64,000 nt of DNA, from assembly GCF_001297065.1 (NCBI RefSeq), contig NZ_LHOX01000022.1, positions 1 to 64,000 on the forward strand. Direction: 5' to 3'. The position numbers and the translations under genes are program-made. Under the pieces are notes generated by a model, which was given only the letters and a program-made list of their open reading frames with translations, was not told the DNA's origin and searched no databases. Below, one piece after another: positions 20,503-28,455 of the stretch (position 1 is the stretch's first letter; every line of letters starts with the position of its first letter). The stretch comes from Enterococcus sp. RIT-PI-f. Lineage in GTDB: Bacteria > Bacillota > Bacilli > Lactobacillales > Enterococcaceae.

Positions 20503-20673
20503 CTATTTCGGTGTGATCGGGTTTTGCGCTTTGTATTCTTTCAAGGATACATGGTGACTCCGTTTGTAAGTCCCTGTGGAACCATCGAATGAAATAGCTG
20601 GACTTGCTGCTTTGTAGTGGGTACGTCGTTTATTTTTCTTTGCTTTAGACGTTTTTCTTGCTGGAACTGCCAT
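20503..20673 (-). CDS. rpmF: Ribosomal protein bL32, zinc-independent paralogue
   Basis: The 56-residue protein begins [20 protein letters not shown], the L32 signature, and continues to [10 protein letters not shown]. Zinc-binding L32 proteins carry two cysteine pairs; this one has no cysteine, so it is the C-minus form. It would replace the zinc form in the large subunit when zinc is scarce. GAAGGAAAAC precedes the ATG. It is the fourth gene after the Zur-box promoter. Confidence 0.93.
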   Translation of the reverse strand: MAVPARKTSKAKKNKRRTHYKAASPAISFDGSTGTYKRSHHVSLKEYKAQNPITPK

Positions 20674-20696
20674 TTGTTTTCCTTCTTTCTATACGG

Positions 20697-20816
20697 TTAA
20701 TTGCTTTTCTTTTTGTTGCGTTTGACGTCATGTATGATTTTCAATGCGCGTTTTCGCGTTTTGATATTGGGGCTTTTCAATCGTCGATATGCGCTGGACA
20801 AGTCTGTTTTTTCCAT
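20697..20816 (-). CDS. 39-residue basic protein in the zinc-starvation operon
   Basis: This tiny frame has an excellent AAGGAGG site 7 bp before its ATG and lies between rpsN and rpmF on the same strand, so it is probably translated. The product (starts MEKTDLSSAYRR, ends NKKKSN) is strongly basic and has no cysteine. It does not match L36, L31 or S18. I have a faint recollection of similar short proteins labelled putative metal homeostasis proteins; this is not verified. A ribosome-associated role is conceivable. Confidence 0.75.
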   Translation of the reverse strand: MEKTDLSSAYRRLKSPNIKTRKRALKIIHDVKRNKKKSN

Positions 20817-20838
20817 GAGGTGTCCTCCTTACTGAATG

Positions 20839-21108
20839 TTACCAGCTGGCTTTTTTGATGCCAGGAATTTGGCCTAGATGGGCATATTTACGGAAATTGA
20901 CCCGTGACATGCCAAATTTGTTCATGTAGCCTCGAGGACGGCCATCGATCATATCCCGTTTTTTCAAACGATTTGGATTTGAGGCGATCGGCAGTTTGGC
21001 TAACCCCGCATAATCTTTGGCTTCTTTTAATGCCATACGTTGTGCACGATATTGTTCAACGAGATCAACTTGCTTGTTATATTTTGCGATTTTAGATTTC
21101 TTTGCCAT
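20839..21108 (-). CDS. rpsN: Ribosomal protein uS14, zinc-independent paralogue
   Basis: The 89-residue protein (start [20 protein letters not shown], end GIKKASW) is the long, cysteine-free form of S14. The zinc form is about 61 residues with two CxxC motifs. Long forms in Firmicutes are typically induced when zinc is limiting and replace the zinc form in the small subunit. It lies 15 bp after rpmG. Confidence 0.95.
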   Translation of the reverse strand: MAKKSKIAKYNKQVDLVEQYRAQRMALKEAKDYAGLAKLPIASNPNRLKKRDMIDGRPRGYMNKFGMSRVNFRKYAHLGQIPGIKKASW

Positions 21109-21123
21109 GTAAATAGACCCTCT

Positions 21124-21276
21124 CTATTTTTTGATTTCTCGAAAGATTGCTTTGCGTCTTAGCTTTGGTGAATATTTCTTTAATTCTAAACGTTCTGGTG
21201 TGTTGCGCTGATTTTTATTTGTTAAATAAAGTCTTTCCCCTGTTTCCACACACGCTAAAATAATATTGTTTCGCAT
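21124..21276 (-). CDS. rpmG: Ribosomal protein bL33, zinc-independent paralogue
   Basis: The 50-residue protein begins [19 protein letters not shown]. Zinc-type L33 has four cysteines in two CxxC pairs. Here only Cys9 remains: the second cysteine of the first pair is Thr, and the second pair is lost (KKYSPKLRR). So this is the C-minus type. It is the first gene of the operon. AAGGAGC lies just before the ATG, and the Zur-box-like site is about 45 bp upstream. Confidence 0.94.
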   Translation of the reverse strand: MRNNIILACVETGERLYLTNKNQRNTPERLELKKYSPKLRRKAIFREIKK

Positions 21277-21318
21277 CCGTCTGCTCCTTCCATCGACTTT
21301 CATTCATTTCAAAAAGAC

Positions 21319-21370
21319 AAACTGTAACAATTACGTTTTGAATCATAGCACATATCTTTATCCAGTTCAA
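21319..21370 (-). promoter_or_regulatory. Promoter of the zinc-starvation operon with Zur-box-like operator
   Basis: TTGAAC (21365-21370), a 17-bp spacer and TATGAT (21342-21347) form a strong promoter. Just downstream, at 21319-21339, an imperfect palindrome (AAAACGTAA...TTACAGTTT on the minus strand) resembles the Zur box AAATCGTAAT-N-ATTACGATTT. Zn-bound Zur there would cover the start site and keep the operon off when zinc is sufficient. Confidence 0.8.
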
Positions 21371-21469
21371 GTATAAAAAATATTTTTTTGTTATTTAACA
21401 AGTGATGCACTTTTCATATGAGTGATTGGTCTGTTGTTTATCCAAAACAGCAATCGATAGAAAGAAAAA

Positions 21470-21497
21470 AACACCTGTACCTTAATGGACAGATGTT
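21470..21497 (-). terminator. Terminator of the S9 peptidase gene
   Basis: On the minus strand AACATCTGT pairs with ACAGGTGTT (one G-U pair) and is followed by seven T, about 30 bp past the peptidase stop. Confidence 0.7.
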
Positions 21498-21528
21498 CTT
21501 TTCTGTTATATGCGGTTGGGCGAATGAT

Positions 21529-23487
21529 TCACAGTGTACCATGGTCATCGATCCAATCAGAAATGGCTCTGATTCGCTCGATTCTTACATTTGGCAAACC
21601 ATTTCGCGAGAGACCGTGAGAGGACTGCGGGAATAATATCAATTTGGTATCGACCCCATGACGTTTCAACGCCATATAAAATTGCTGACCTTGCTCTTGC
21701 GGACAACGCAAATCATTTTCCCCATGCAAAACTAAGGTCGGTGTCTTCACTTGATCTGCATACGCAAGTGGTGACAAGTTCCATAATGCAGATGCCTCAT
21801 CTAGTTCTCGTAACAATTGGTACTTCACGAAAAAAGGACCGATGTCGCTGGTACCATAAAAACTGAGCCAATTCGAGATCGAACGTTGAGTGACAGCTGA
21901 AGCAAAACGATCCGTATGCCCGACGATCCAATTGGTCATAAAGCCGCCATAACTCCCACCAATGACATGTACTTTTTGTGCATCGATTTCTGGATGTTGT
22001 GCCAATACTGCATCCAGACCTAGCATCAAATCTTCAAAATCTTTGTTCCCATAATCGCCCAAAATCGCTTTGACAAAATCTTGCCCATACCCTTGCCCTC
22101 CTCTAGGATTCAACAAGATTACGCCATACCCATTGGCCGCATGGACTTGCATTTCGTGGAAGAAGGTTTCACCATAACAGACTTGAGGGCCTCCATGGAT
22201 ATACAAAATCGCCGGATGTTTCGTCGTAGCTTCTATCGGTGGCAGATACCAGCCTTGAATCTGCCATTTATCCGCACCTTGAAACCAGAACGGGTCAGGT
22301 TGACTGATCCTGCGTGCAGCCATCACTTCTTCATTTGGATCGTAAAGGGGCATGATCTTACCGCTTTGTAAATCAATACGCCCTAACCGACTTGGTACCA
22401 CTGGTGTCGAATAGACCACGATCAACTGCTCTCTAGATTCATAGGCAGTATCGACAATATCCAATGACTGATCAACTACTTTTTCCCATGTTCCAGCCGT
22501 TGTTCCCCGATAGAAGATCAACTTGCCTTGTTCTGTTACAGGGGCGATAAAGGCATCTTCATTGAGCCAATAGAATTTGGGTCCTCGATTGCGTTGCTGA
22601 AAATCACTAATGATTGCATTGCCAAATGCTTTATCTAATCCTTCTGATAAATTGGCAGCTGTCTTTTGGGCTACATCCACCAAAAACACCTGATCTAATG
22701 TGACAAAGCCATGGCTCAAATCATTGCCTAAAAGCAATAATTGCTCACCTTGCAGTGCAGCAAAAGAATAGCTTCCCTTTGGAAGATAGTCTGCCATGCT
22801 GGTAATTGATTGTGTCGCAGTGTTGATTTGATAAATCATCGATCCATAGTGCCACTCATCATCGGGATCAGATTTACTGCTAATATAGACATAATCCCCA
22901 GCATCTGTCAGCGCCTCAAACTGAAACGGCTGGTTTTGTGTAAATACCAACTCCGGTGTTTTTTTATCAATATCGATTTGATAGATAGCCGCTGATTTTT
23001 CTTCTAAAAAACCTACGCCATCAGCTAGATAATCGACCTTATTGGTCACTTTTATCTTTGGGAAAAGCTTCAGATCTTTGGTTGAATCACTCGAATCTTG
23101 CGTTTTTTCACTTGCTTTTTGATAATAAATAGTAGACGAATCTTTCACCCAAAAATACCGACCTAATCCCTGCTCACTGACGACAGTCTGGGCTTTGCCC
23201 CCTGCAAGCGGCATAATCCATAATGTTGACGCTTCACTTCCATCTTCTTTCGATACAAAACTTAGCCATTCTTGATTGGGGGATACTTGCAAATTATCAT
23301 GATGGTAACCTTGAATTCCCCATTGGCGTATTTTATTCGTTCGTGTATGAAAACTGCGTATCTCTGTTCGGTATTGATTACTTGTTTCATCGATGGTCGT
23401 TTCGATAAAAAAGACTTCATCTTTGACAAGGACCGGTTGTGCCATACTCTTTAAATCAAAAAGTGAATGCGTTGTGATCTTATGCAT
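21529..23487 (-). CDS. S9-family serine peptidase (acylaminoacyl-peptidase-like)
   Basis: The 652-residue cytosolic protein has an N-terminal beta-propeller-like region (about 1-390) and a C-terminal alpha/beta-hydrolase domain. The catalytic triad is Ser512 in GGSYGG, Asp592 in HGENDLRC and His624 in SSHGLSR. Such enzymes remove peptides or acyl-amino acids from short oligopeptides that enter the propeller. AGGAGG precedes the ATG and a terminator follows the gene, so it is probably monocistronic. Its precise substrate is unknown. Confidence 0.9.
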   Translation of the reverse strand: MHKITTHSLFDLKSMAQPVLVKDEVFFIETTIDETSNQYRTEIRSFHTRTNKIRQWGIQGYHHDNLQVSPNQEWLSFVSKEDGSEASTLWIMPLAGGKAQTVVSEQGLGRYFWVKDSSTIYYQKASEKTQDSSDSTKDLKLFPKIKVTNKVDYLADGVGFLEEKSAAIYQIDIDKKTPELVFTQNQPFQFEALTDAGDYVYISSKSDPDDEWHYGSMIYQINTATQSITSMADYLPKGSYSFAALQGEQLLLLGNDLSHGFVTLDQVFLVDVAQKTAANLSEGLDKAFGNAIISDFQQRNRGPKFYWLNEDAFIAPVTEQGKLIFYRGTTAGTWEKVVDQSLDIVDTAYESREQLIVVYSTPVVPSRLGRIDLQSGKIMPLYDPNEEVMAARRISQPDPFWFQGADKWQIQGWYLPPIEATTKHPAILYIHGGPQVCYGETFFHEMQVHAANGYGVILLNPRGGQGYGQDFVKAILGDYGNKDFEDLMLGLDAVLAQHPEIDAQKVHVIGGSYGGFMTNWIVGHTDRFASAVTQRSISNWLSFYGTSDIGPFFVKYQLLRELDEASALWNLSPLAYADQVKTPTLVLHGENDLRCPQEQGQQFYMALKRHGVDTKLILFPQSSHGLSRNGLPNVRIERIRAISDWIDDHGTL

Positions 23488-23576
23488 ATATTCCTCCTGT
23501 GTCGTTTTCTAGATTCTATTTTTTCCATTATAGCAAACATTGGTGCTGGATACATGCTATCTATAGATCGCTTGCC

Positions 23577-24521
23577 TCAATAATGAAAGCCTTGAACATT
23601 ACCGACTTCCTCAAATCCGGCTAAGTTTCCTTTTTCTGATAGGATCTCTTGACCATCTTGTGAAAGAGTAACCCGAATCGTGGTACGCGCATGTTCTCTA
23701 ATGATTCGGCTCATTTCACCACTGATAGGTGCTTGAAGCGCATGTCCAGTATCTGTGGCGATCTCAATGGTCATTTGCACACGTTTTTGCGAGATCTGCA
23801 GGATCAGCTTCTCTTGTTTGCGCACAATACTTGTTATTTTTCCTCCATGGTAAGTCGCAAATCGATATTCTTTTGTTCCTATCTGCAGGACACAAATCAG
23901 CCCCAGAAACGACAGACCTAAAAAAGGAATATTCGCTGCTGAAAAAAACAAACGCATCTTATCTTGACTAAACTGATTGCATTGTACCCATACATAAGCA
24001 TCCGGAAATGAGCTTCCCCAATCTTTTTCAATATAGCCTTTGCCATTATCAAAATCGATCACCGCATCCCCCCATGTCAACGATCCCGAAACCACGTGTT
24101 CCATACTTAAGATGCCATGATAGCATGCCATAAAAGACAGATAAGAAAAAGGGCCCATGACACTAGGTGAATAGATGGAACGCTTGATGGCATGCAGATC
24201 ATGATAAATGAGATGTCCTTTGATCGTCAGTTCATCACTGTGCAAGTCAATTACTAACCCATTCATACTAAAAACATTATTGCCGATCTTGATTTCTTGG
24301 TTTGATTCATCTATCTTTAGTGCATCATCTGGGAAAGAAAAATAATGGGAAGACGTTTGGCTGATCACTTGAACAAAAATCTGTTTTTTTCCGTACGCAT
24401 CAATCGAGATGCCAGGAATAAAGGCGTACACTTGTGCATTGATTTGGTGTTTAAAATACCAACCTTCAAAGAAGCCCCGCGTTTGGTCTTGGACATGAAA
24501 AAATCGATCGGTTGAAATCAT
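23577..24521 (-). CDS. Tocopherol-cyclase-like family protein
   Basis: The 314-residue protein begins with the family pattern FFHVQDQTRGFFEGWYFKHQ. It later has MACYHGILSMEHVVSGSL and GYIEKDWGSSFPDAYVWVQ, both typical of tocopherol-cyclase-like proteins. Plant members close the chromanol ring of tocopherol. Bacterial members in organisms that make no tocopherol have no proven role and are probably lipid-binding or lipid-modifying lipocalin-like folds. AAAGGAGATG precedes the ATG. It is a single gene between the peptidase and the polyol locus. Confidence 0.75.
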   Translation of the reverse strand: MISTDRFFHVQDQTRGFFEGWYFKHQINAQVYAFIPGISIDAYGKKQIFVQVISQTSSHYFSFPDDALKIDESNQEIKIGNNVFSMNGLVIDLHSDELTIKGHLIYHDLHAIKRSIYSPSVMGPFSYLSFMACYHGILSMEHVVSGSLTWGDAVIDFDNGKGYIEKDWGSSFPDAYVWVQCNQFSQDKMRLFFSAANIPFLGLSFLGLICVLQIGTKEYRFATYHGGKITSIVRKQEKLILQISQKRVQMTIEIATDTGHALQAPISGEMSRIIREHARTTIRVTLSQDGQEILSEKGNLAGFEEVGNVQGFHY

Positions 24522-24846
24522 TATTCACATCTCCTTTTAAAAACAGTTTAACACGGTCTTACACTATAGATAAAAAAATTTGACCATCGATACAAGATGT
24601 TATTTAGATACGATTTATTTGTTCATAGCTAATCGGCCGTTTACAAACACAATACTATTAGCTTTTAGCATATAAACATGATACGCATAGAATAGATTGT
24701 TAATCTTTTATAACTGCCTTTATGTTATATTTAAATAGCTATTAATACTTATCAAGAAAAAAAGATTTTTAAAAAAAGATTAAAGAATTTTTTCAAAGTC
24801 TTTAACCACGAAGTGTTTTAAATTGACTTTACTAAACCTATTTTTA
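24522..24846. other. Intergenic 325 bp, very AT-rich, no gene seen
   Basis: No frame with a ribosome site was found on either strand. The stretch has long A and T runs (especially 24760-24800) but no stem with a clean T tail. It marks the border of the AT-rich polyol-type locus. Confidence 0.6.
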
Positions 24847-26325
24847 CTATTGTTGTTTCATTTCAAAAACTTCTTTAGCTATGTTATTCATTTTCTCTAA
24901 TACAAAATTAAACTCTTCGAATTTACTAAAATAGTGATCCCGCAAATGTTTATCTGGATGGAAGAGGACTTTGCTTTTATTCGAAACACAAATTTCTTCT
25001 TGTAATCCAATCAAACCAATAATACAAGCACCAGTAACCGCTTCTATTTTTTTATTGAATCTATATACATTTGCTTGAAAAATATCCGCAATAATTTTCA
25101 GCCAAGATTCACTCTTTGCTCCTCCTCCAATTACATATAAATTTTCTACGTCTTTCGTTTTATCACTTGAAATGTTATAAAGTGCTTTTAAGGCGAATGT
25201 AATTCCTTCTAAGACAGCCAAGTTTAAATCAAATCTATCTGATCCTAATTGCAAATTAAAAAAAGTGCCTGATAAATTAGGATTTTTAAATAAATACTTT
25301 TCACCTGATAAAAATGGTAGAAATATCACTTCATTCTTCTTTATTTTTTCAGCTGTGAAAGTCTGTTCTTTATCATATTCACTTGTATCTAAAATGTTGT
25401 TAAACCACCAATCCACAGATTTCCCTCCTGTCGAAAGTGATAGTTGAGATATAATCGGATTTTCATTTCCATAATTAAATAGTATATTTTTACCATAAAA
25501 AGAGAGATCGTCACTTTCAGTTAAAACTACTCCAGAAGTCCCTAACGACAGAACTAAACTTGATTCTCCAAAACTTTTAACTGCTAAAACAGTAGCAGCA
25601 TTATCTCCCGTGCCAGTATAAACAGGAATAGACTTTCCTAATGAATATTTTTTAAAAAATTCATCTTTTAAAATACCTACTATATCAGTAGACTTTTGAA
25701 TTTTCGGTAATATATCTATATCATATCCGAAATAGTTGGCTATTTCTTCTGACCACTCCTTTTTGTCTAAATCCATGAAGCAAGATGTGGACGCATCACA
25801 ATAATCTGTGACAATATTACCCGTAAAAATATAATTTATGTAATCTTTACACATACATACCTTTTTTATCCGTCTAAAGTTTTCTTTTTCAACCTCTTTT
25901 ACCCATAAGAGGTTTGCTAATGGACTTCCCGTTGAAATTAAATTACTATTGTGAATAAGATTTAAATCATTTAGTAAAGCTTTCTTGAGACTTTCAATAC
26001 TTTGCTTAGTTCTCCTATCATTCCACATTATAGCATTTCGTACTGGCAGATCATTTTCATCCAAAAATATTAACGTATGCATTTGTGCTGTCGGGCAAAT
26101 ACCAGATATTTTATCTGCGAAGGAACACTGAAATATTTTATCTAGCTCATTGATCAATAGCTCCTTCCACACATTAGGATTTATTTCTGTCCATTCATTA
26201 TTAATTGTTTCATATTCATATTTTATAGAATTAAAATAGTATTCCTTTAAATTATTATCAACAACAGAAATTTTGATAGATGAAGTTCCAATATCTATGC
26301 CAAGCATAAGTTTTTTTTCACACAT
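24847..26325 (-). CDS. FGGY-family carbohydrate kinase (gluconate/xylulose kinase-like)
   Basis: The 492-residue protein begins with LGIDIGTSSIKI (phosphate-1 loop), has the catalytic aspartate in YTGTGDNAATV and the adenosine motif VIGGGAKSESWL. FGGY kinases phosphorylate ketoses, aldonates or polyols at a terminal hydroxyl. The substrate is not readable. It is the last gene of the glucitol-type PTS operon, after an aldolase and a TIM-like isomerase, so it probably makes the phosphate ester the aldolase needs. AAGGAGGAAAG precedes the ATG. Confidence 0.85.
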   Translation of the reverse strand: MCEKKLMLGIDIGTSSIKISVVDNNLKEYYFNSIKYEYETINNEWTEINPNVWKELLINELDKIFQCSFADKISGICPTAQMHTLIFLDENDLPVRNAIMWNDRRTKQSIESLKKALLNDLNLIHNSNLISTGSPLANLLWVKEVEKENFRRIKKVCMCKDYINYIFTGNIVTDYCDASTSCFMDLDKKEWSEEIANYFGYDIDILPKIQKSTDIVGILKDEFFKKYSLGKSIPVYTGTGDNAATVLAVKSFGESSLVLSLGTSGVVLTESDDLSFYGKNILFNYGNENPIISQLSLSTGGKSVDWWFNNILDTSEYDKEQTFTAEKIKKNEVIFLPFLSGEKYLFKNPNLSGTFFNLQLGSDRFDLNLAVLEGITFALKALYNISSDKTKDVENLYVIGGGAKSESWLKIIADIFQANVYRFNKKIEAVTGACIIGLIGLQEEICVSNKSKVLFHPDKHLRDHYFSKFEEFNFVLEKMNNIAKEVFEMKQQ

Positions 26326-26397
26326 TCATCTTTCCTCCTTAGTTCTTCAAAATAAAAATAAAGATAAATCATTTCACCATTCTTCTTAAATTTAAAG

Positions 26398-26426
26398 TTG
26401 GCTTCCAGAATCCATCTAGAAGCCAA
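26398..26426 (-). other. Hairpin between aldolase and kinase genes
   Basis: TTGGCTTC pairs with GAAGCCAA around a 13-base loop inside the 152-bp gap. No strong T run follows on the minus strand, so it is more likely an RNA-processing or partial-termination site than a full terminator. Confidence 0.4.
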
Positions 26427-26477
26427 AATAAATATATCGATAACTATTTAAATTTATTACTTATAGTTATATATAGT

Positions 26478-27317
26478 TTAATTAATGCTATTCATTATGT
26501 TCACAACAGTGTTTGAAACATTTTCAATTCCTTTTTCAGATAATGTCTTAACATCAAAAGCATTATGATTTAATTCATATGCTTGACCAAATGTTGAAAT
26601 AAACTCTTTCCGCAAATCCGAACCATAATTCACTTTTATCACATTAAATTCTTTGGCATGAATGACATCCTTAAATGGAATTCCTGATCCACCATGCAAT
26701 ACCAAGGGTACCTTGGATATTTCTGATATTTCCTTAAGTAGAGGAAAATCAATATTTGGCTTTTGATCTAGTCCATGTACGTTGCCTATCGAGACGGCAA
26801 GTAAATCACAGTTAGTCATACGGACAAATTCTTCAACATCTTCTGGATTGGTTTTTCCTTCACTTTCACTTAGTGATTCAGATTCTTCTTTTCCTCCAAT
26901 AGCTCCTAATTCAGCTTCAACCGGTATATTAAAGAAATGACAATATTGACTAATTCTATCCACTTCTTTGATATTTTCTGATAAGGGTAAATGTGACATA
27001 TCTACCATAATAGAAGTAAAACCAGCATCAATACATTCCTTTACATCATCAAAAGATTTACCATGATCTAAATGCAGAGCAATCGGAATATCGATAGCTA
27101 ATTTCTTCATCGAAAAGTCAACCATCTCTTTAATTATAAAAGGATTTGAGAGTTCTAAATTGCTCGAAGAAATTTGTACATATCCACCTTTTTTAGTCAT
27201 CTGAAATCCTTTAATTATTCCGTGTGTTAGTTCAAAATTAGTAGTATTAAAAGCAGGTAGAACTATTTTATTTTTTTTTGCATATTCCATTAAAGTATAA
27301 CCATTAACTAATTCCAA
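26478..27317 (-). CDS. Class II ketose-bisphosphate aldolase (FbaA/GatY family)
   Basis: The 279-residue protein has the zinc-ligand and active-site segments of class II aldolases: ALHLDHGKSFDDV, AELGAIGG, GNVHGL and VLHGGSGI. It would cleave a ketose bisphosphate or related phosphate to dihydroxyacetone phosphate plus an aldehyde. Whether it takes fructose, tagatose or another substrate is open. The start is TTG with GGGAGCG upstream. It lies 20 bp after the isomerase gene in the same operon. Confidence 0.88.
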   Translation of the reverse strand: MELVNGYTLMEYAKKNKIVLPAFNTTNFELTHGIIKGFQMTKKGGYVQISSSNLELSNPFIIKEMVDFSMKKLAIDIPIALHLDHGKSFDDVKECIDAGFTSIMVDMSHLPLSENIKEVDRISQYCHFFNIPVEAELGAIGGKEESESLSESEGKTNPEDVEEFVRMTNCDLLAVSIGNVHGLDQKPNIDFPLLKEISEISKVPLVLHGGSGIPFKDVIHAKEFNVIKVNYGSDLRKEFISTFGQAYELNHNAFDVKTLSEKGIENVSNTVVNIMNSIN

Positions 27318-27337
27318 TTTTAACGCTCCCTTATCAA

Positions 27338-28009
27338 TTATTTCAATCCAATAAATAAATCTTTCAGTAATTTTTCTTTGTCCATATCTTTTGCTAATAT
27401 ACTAGAAACTCCTGTTCCATCCGCCCCAAGTCTAATTAATCTTCTCACATCCAATCCAGTAGTTATACCTGCACCTTCCATGATCAAAATATCTGAGTTG
27501 ATTTTTTTTATTGCCGATATTGTTTCACGGATGTAACTTTCATCACTCGGTTTTCCAGTTCCAATTAATTCATTAGGCTCACATAATATAATATCAGGAT
27601 TTGCATGTGCTATTACTTTTGCCTCTTCAACAGTATCGACACATACTATAGATATAATATCCAGATCTTTGGCTTTATTTATAGCTGCAATAACTTCCTT
27701 AAATGTAAGTTGTGCTTCCATATGGTTAATAAAAGTTGCTTGAACGCCTATCTCTTTAAGTGATTCTAATAAAGGTCTTCCCATACCTTTTCCCAATCCA
27801 AGTCCATCTGCACTTTGAGAAGTGATTACCATATTATTTGTGCATTGCACAATATTTGCAAGCTCTGTGGGTGGAGCTGTAAAAAAAATCGTAGATTCAA
27901 TCTCTTCTGCTAAACGATCAGCAATTTTAGCTAATTCTATTAACTCTTTGCCTAATAAATATGATTTGGGACTTACAGAAAAAAATGGAGTAACAATTCT
28001 GGGCTTCAT
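27338..28009 (-). CDS. Triose-phosphate-isomerase-like protein of the short archaeal type
   Basis: The 223-residue protein aligns with archaeal-size TIM. It has the catalytic histidine in NHME (His96), the catalytic glutamate in CEPNELIGTG (Glu144) and a phosphate-binding EGAGITTG. Bacterial housekeeping TIM is about 250 residues, so this is a paralogue. The N-terminal N-x-K motif reads S-P-K (Ser13, Lys15), so the conserved Asn is missing. It may isomerise a different small ketose or aldose phosphate. AGAGGTG precedes the ATG. Confidence 0.7.
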   Translation of the reverse strand: MKPRIVTPFFSVSPKSYLLGKELIELAKIADRLAEEIESTIFFTAPPTELANIVQCTNNMVITSQSADGLGLGKGMGRPLLESLKEIGVQATFINHMEAQLTFKEVIAAINKAKDLDIISIVCVDTVEEAKVIAHANPDIILCEPNELIGTGKPSDESYIRETISAIKKINSDILIMEGAGITTGLDVRRLIRLGADGTGVSSILAKDMDKEKLLKDLFIGLK

Positions 28010-28059
28010 TCTAAATCACCTCTTTATTTATTCAATTTATTTTTTCTACATTGAGAGAA

Positions 28060-28434
28060 CTAATTCATTTGTTCTCTTATTTTCATACTACAAGTTTTAA
28101 TTGCGTTAAAAAATATATCTTTTTCATCTTGTATATCATCAATATTTTTCCCGACTAAATCGGACCTATTTTTAAAGGCAGCTAAGTTGGTAAAACCATA
28201 TAGGTATTCACATTCAAGAATTTTTCCATCAATATTCGTAATTACTATTAACATAACTTTCCTGATTCGATTAACTTTTTCAACAGAAACGCCCATGTAG
28301 CCTTGGGTTTTCCCATACTTTCTTTTATTATCAGCTATTCTTCTATTTACTTTTTTCAAATAAAATATTGAAGATAAAGAGTTTACTAACCATAAAACAA
28401 TAAAGAATAGTACAACGATTAATGGATTATTCAT
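28060..28434 (-). CDS. GutM-like accessory protein of the glucitol PTS operon
   Basis: The 124-residue protein has one N-terminal membrane helix (about 4-24) and a basic cytosolic part. Small proteins of this kind (GutM/SrlM) accompany glucitol PTS genes and act as operon activators or accessories. The ATG at 28434 is chosen because GGGAG lies ahead of it; an in-frame ATG at 28449 falls on that site. It follows the EIIBC gene closely. Confidence 0.65.
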   Translation of the reverse strand: MNNPLIVVLFFIVLWLVNSLSSIFYLKKVNRRIADNKRKYGKTQGYMGVSVEKVNRIRKVMLIVITNIDGKILECEYLYGFTNLAAFKNRSDLVGKNIDDIQDEKDIFFNAIKTCSMKIREQMN

Positions 28435-28455
28435 AAATGTATCTCCCATCTACTT

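Noticed and set aside
20503-21276. Housekeeping ribosomal-protein operon
   Set aside because: All three proteins are cysteine-poor or cysteine-free paralogues behind a Zur-box-like site, so they are zinc-starvation substitutes rather than the main copies.
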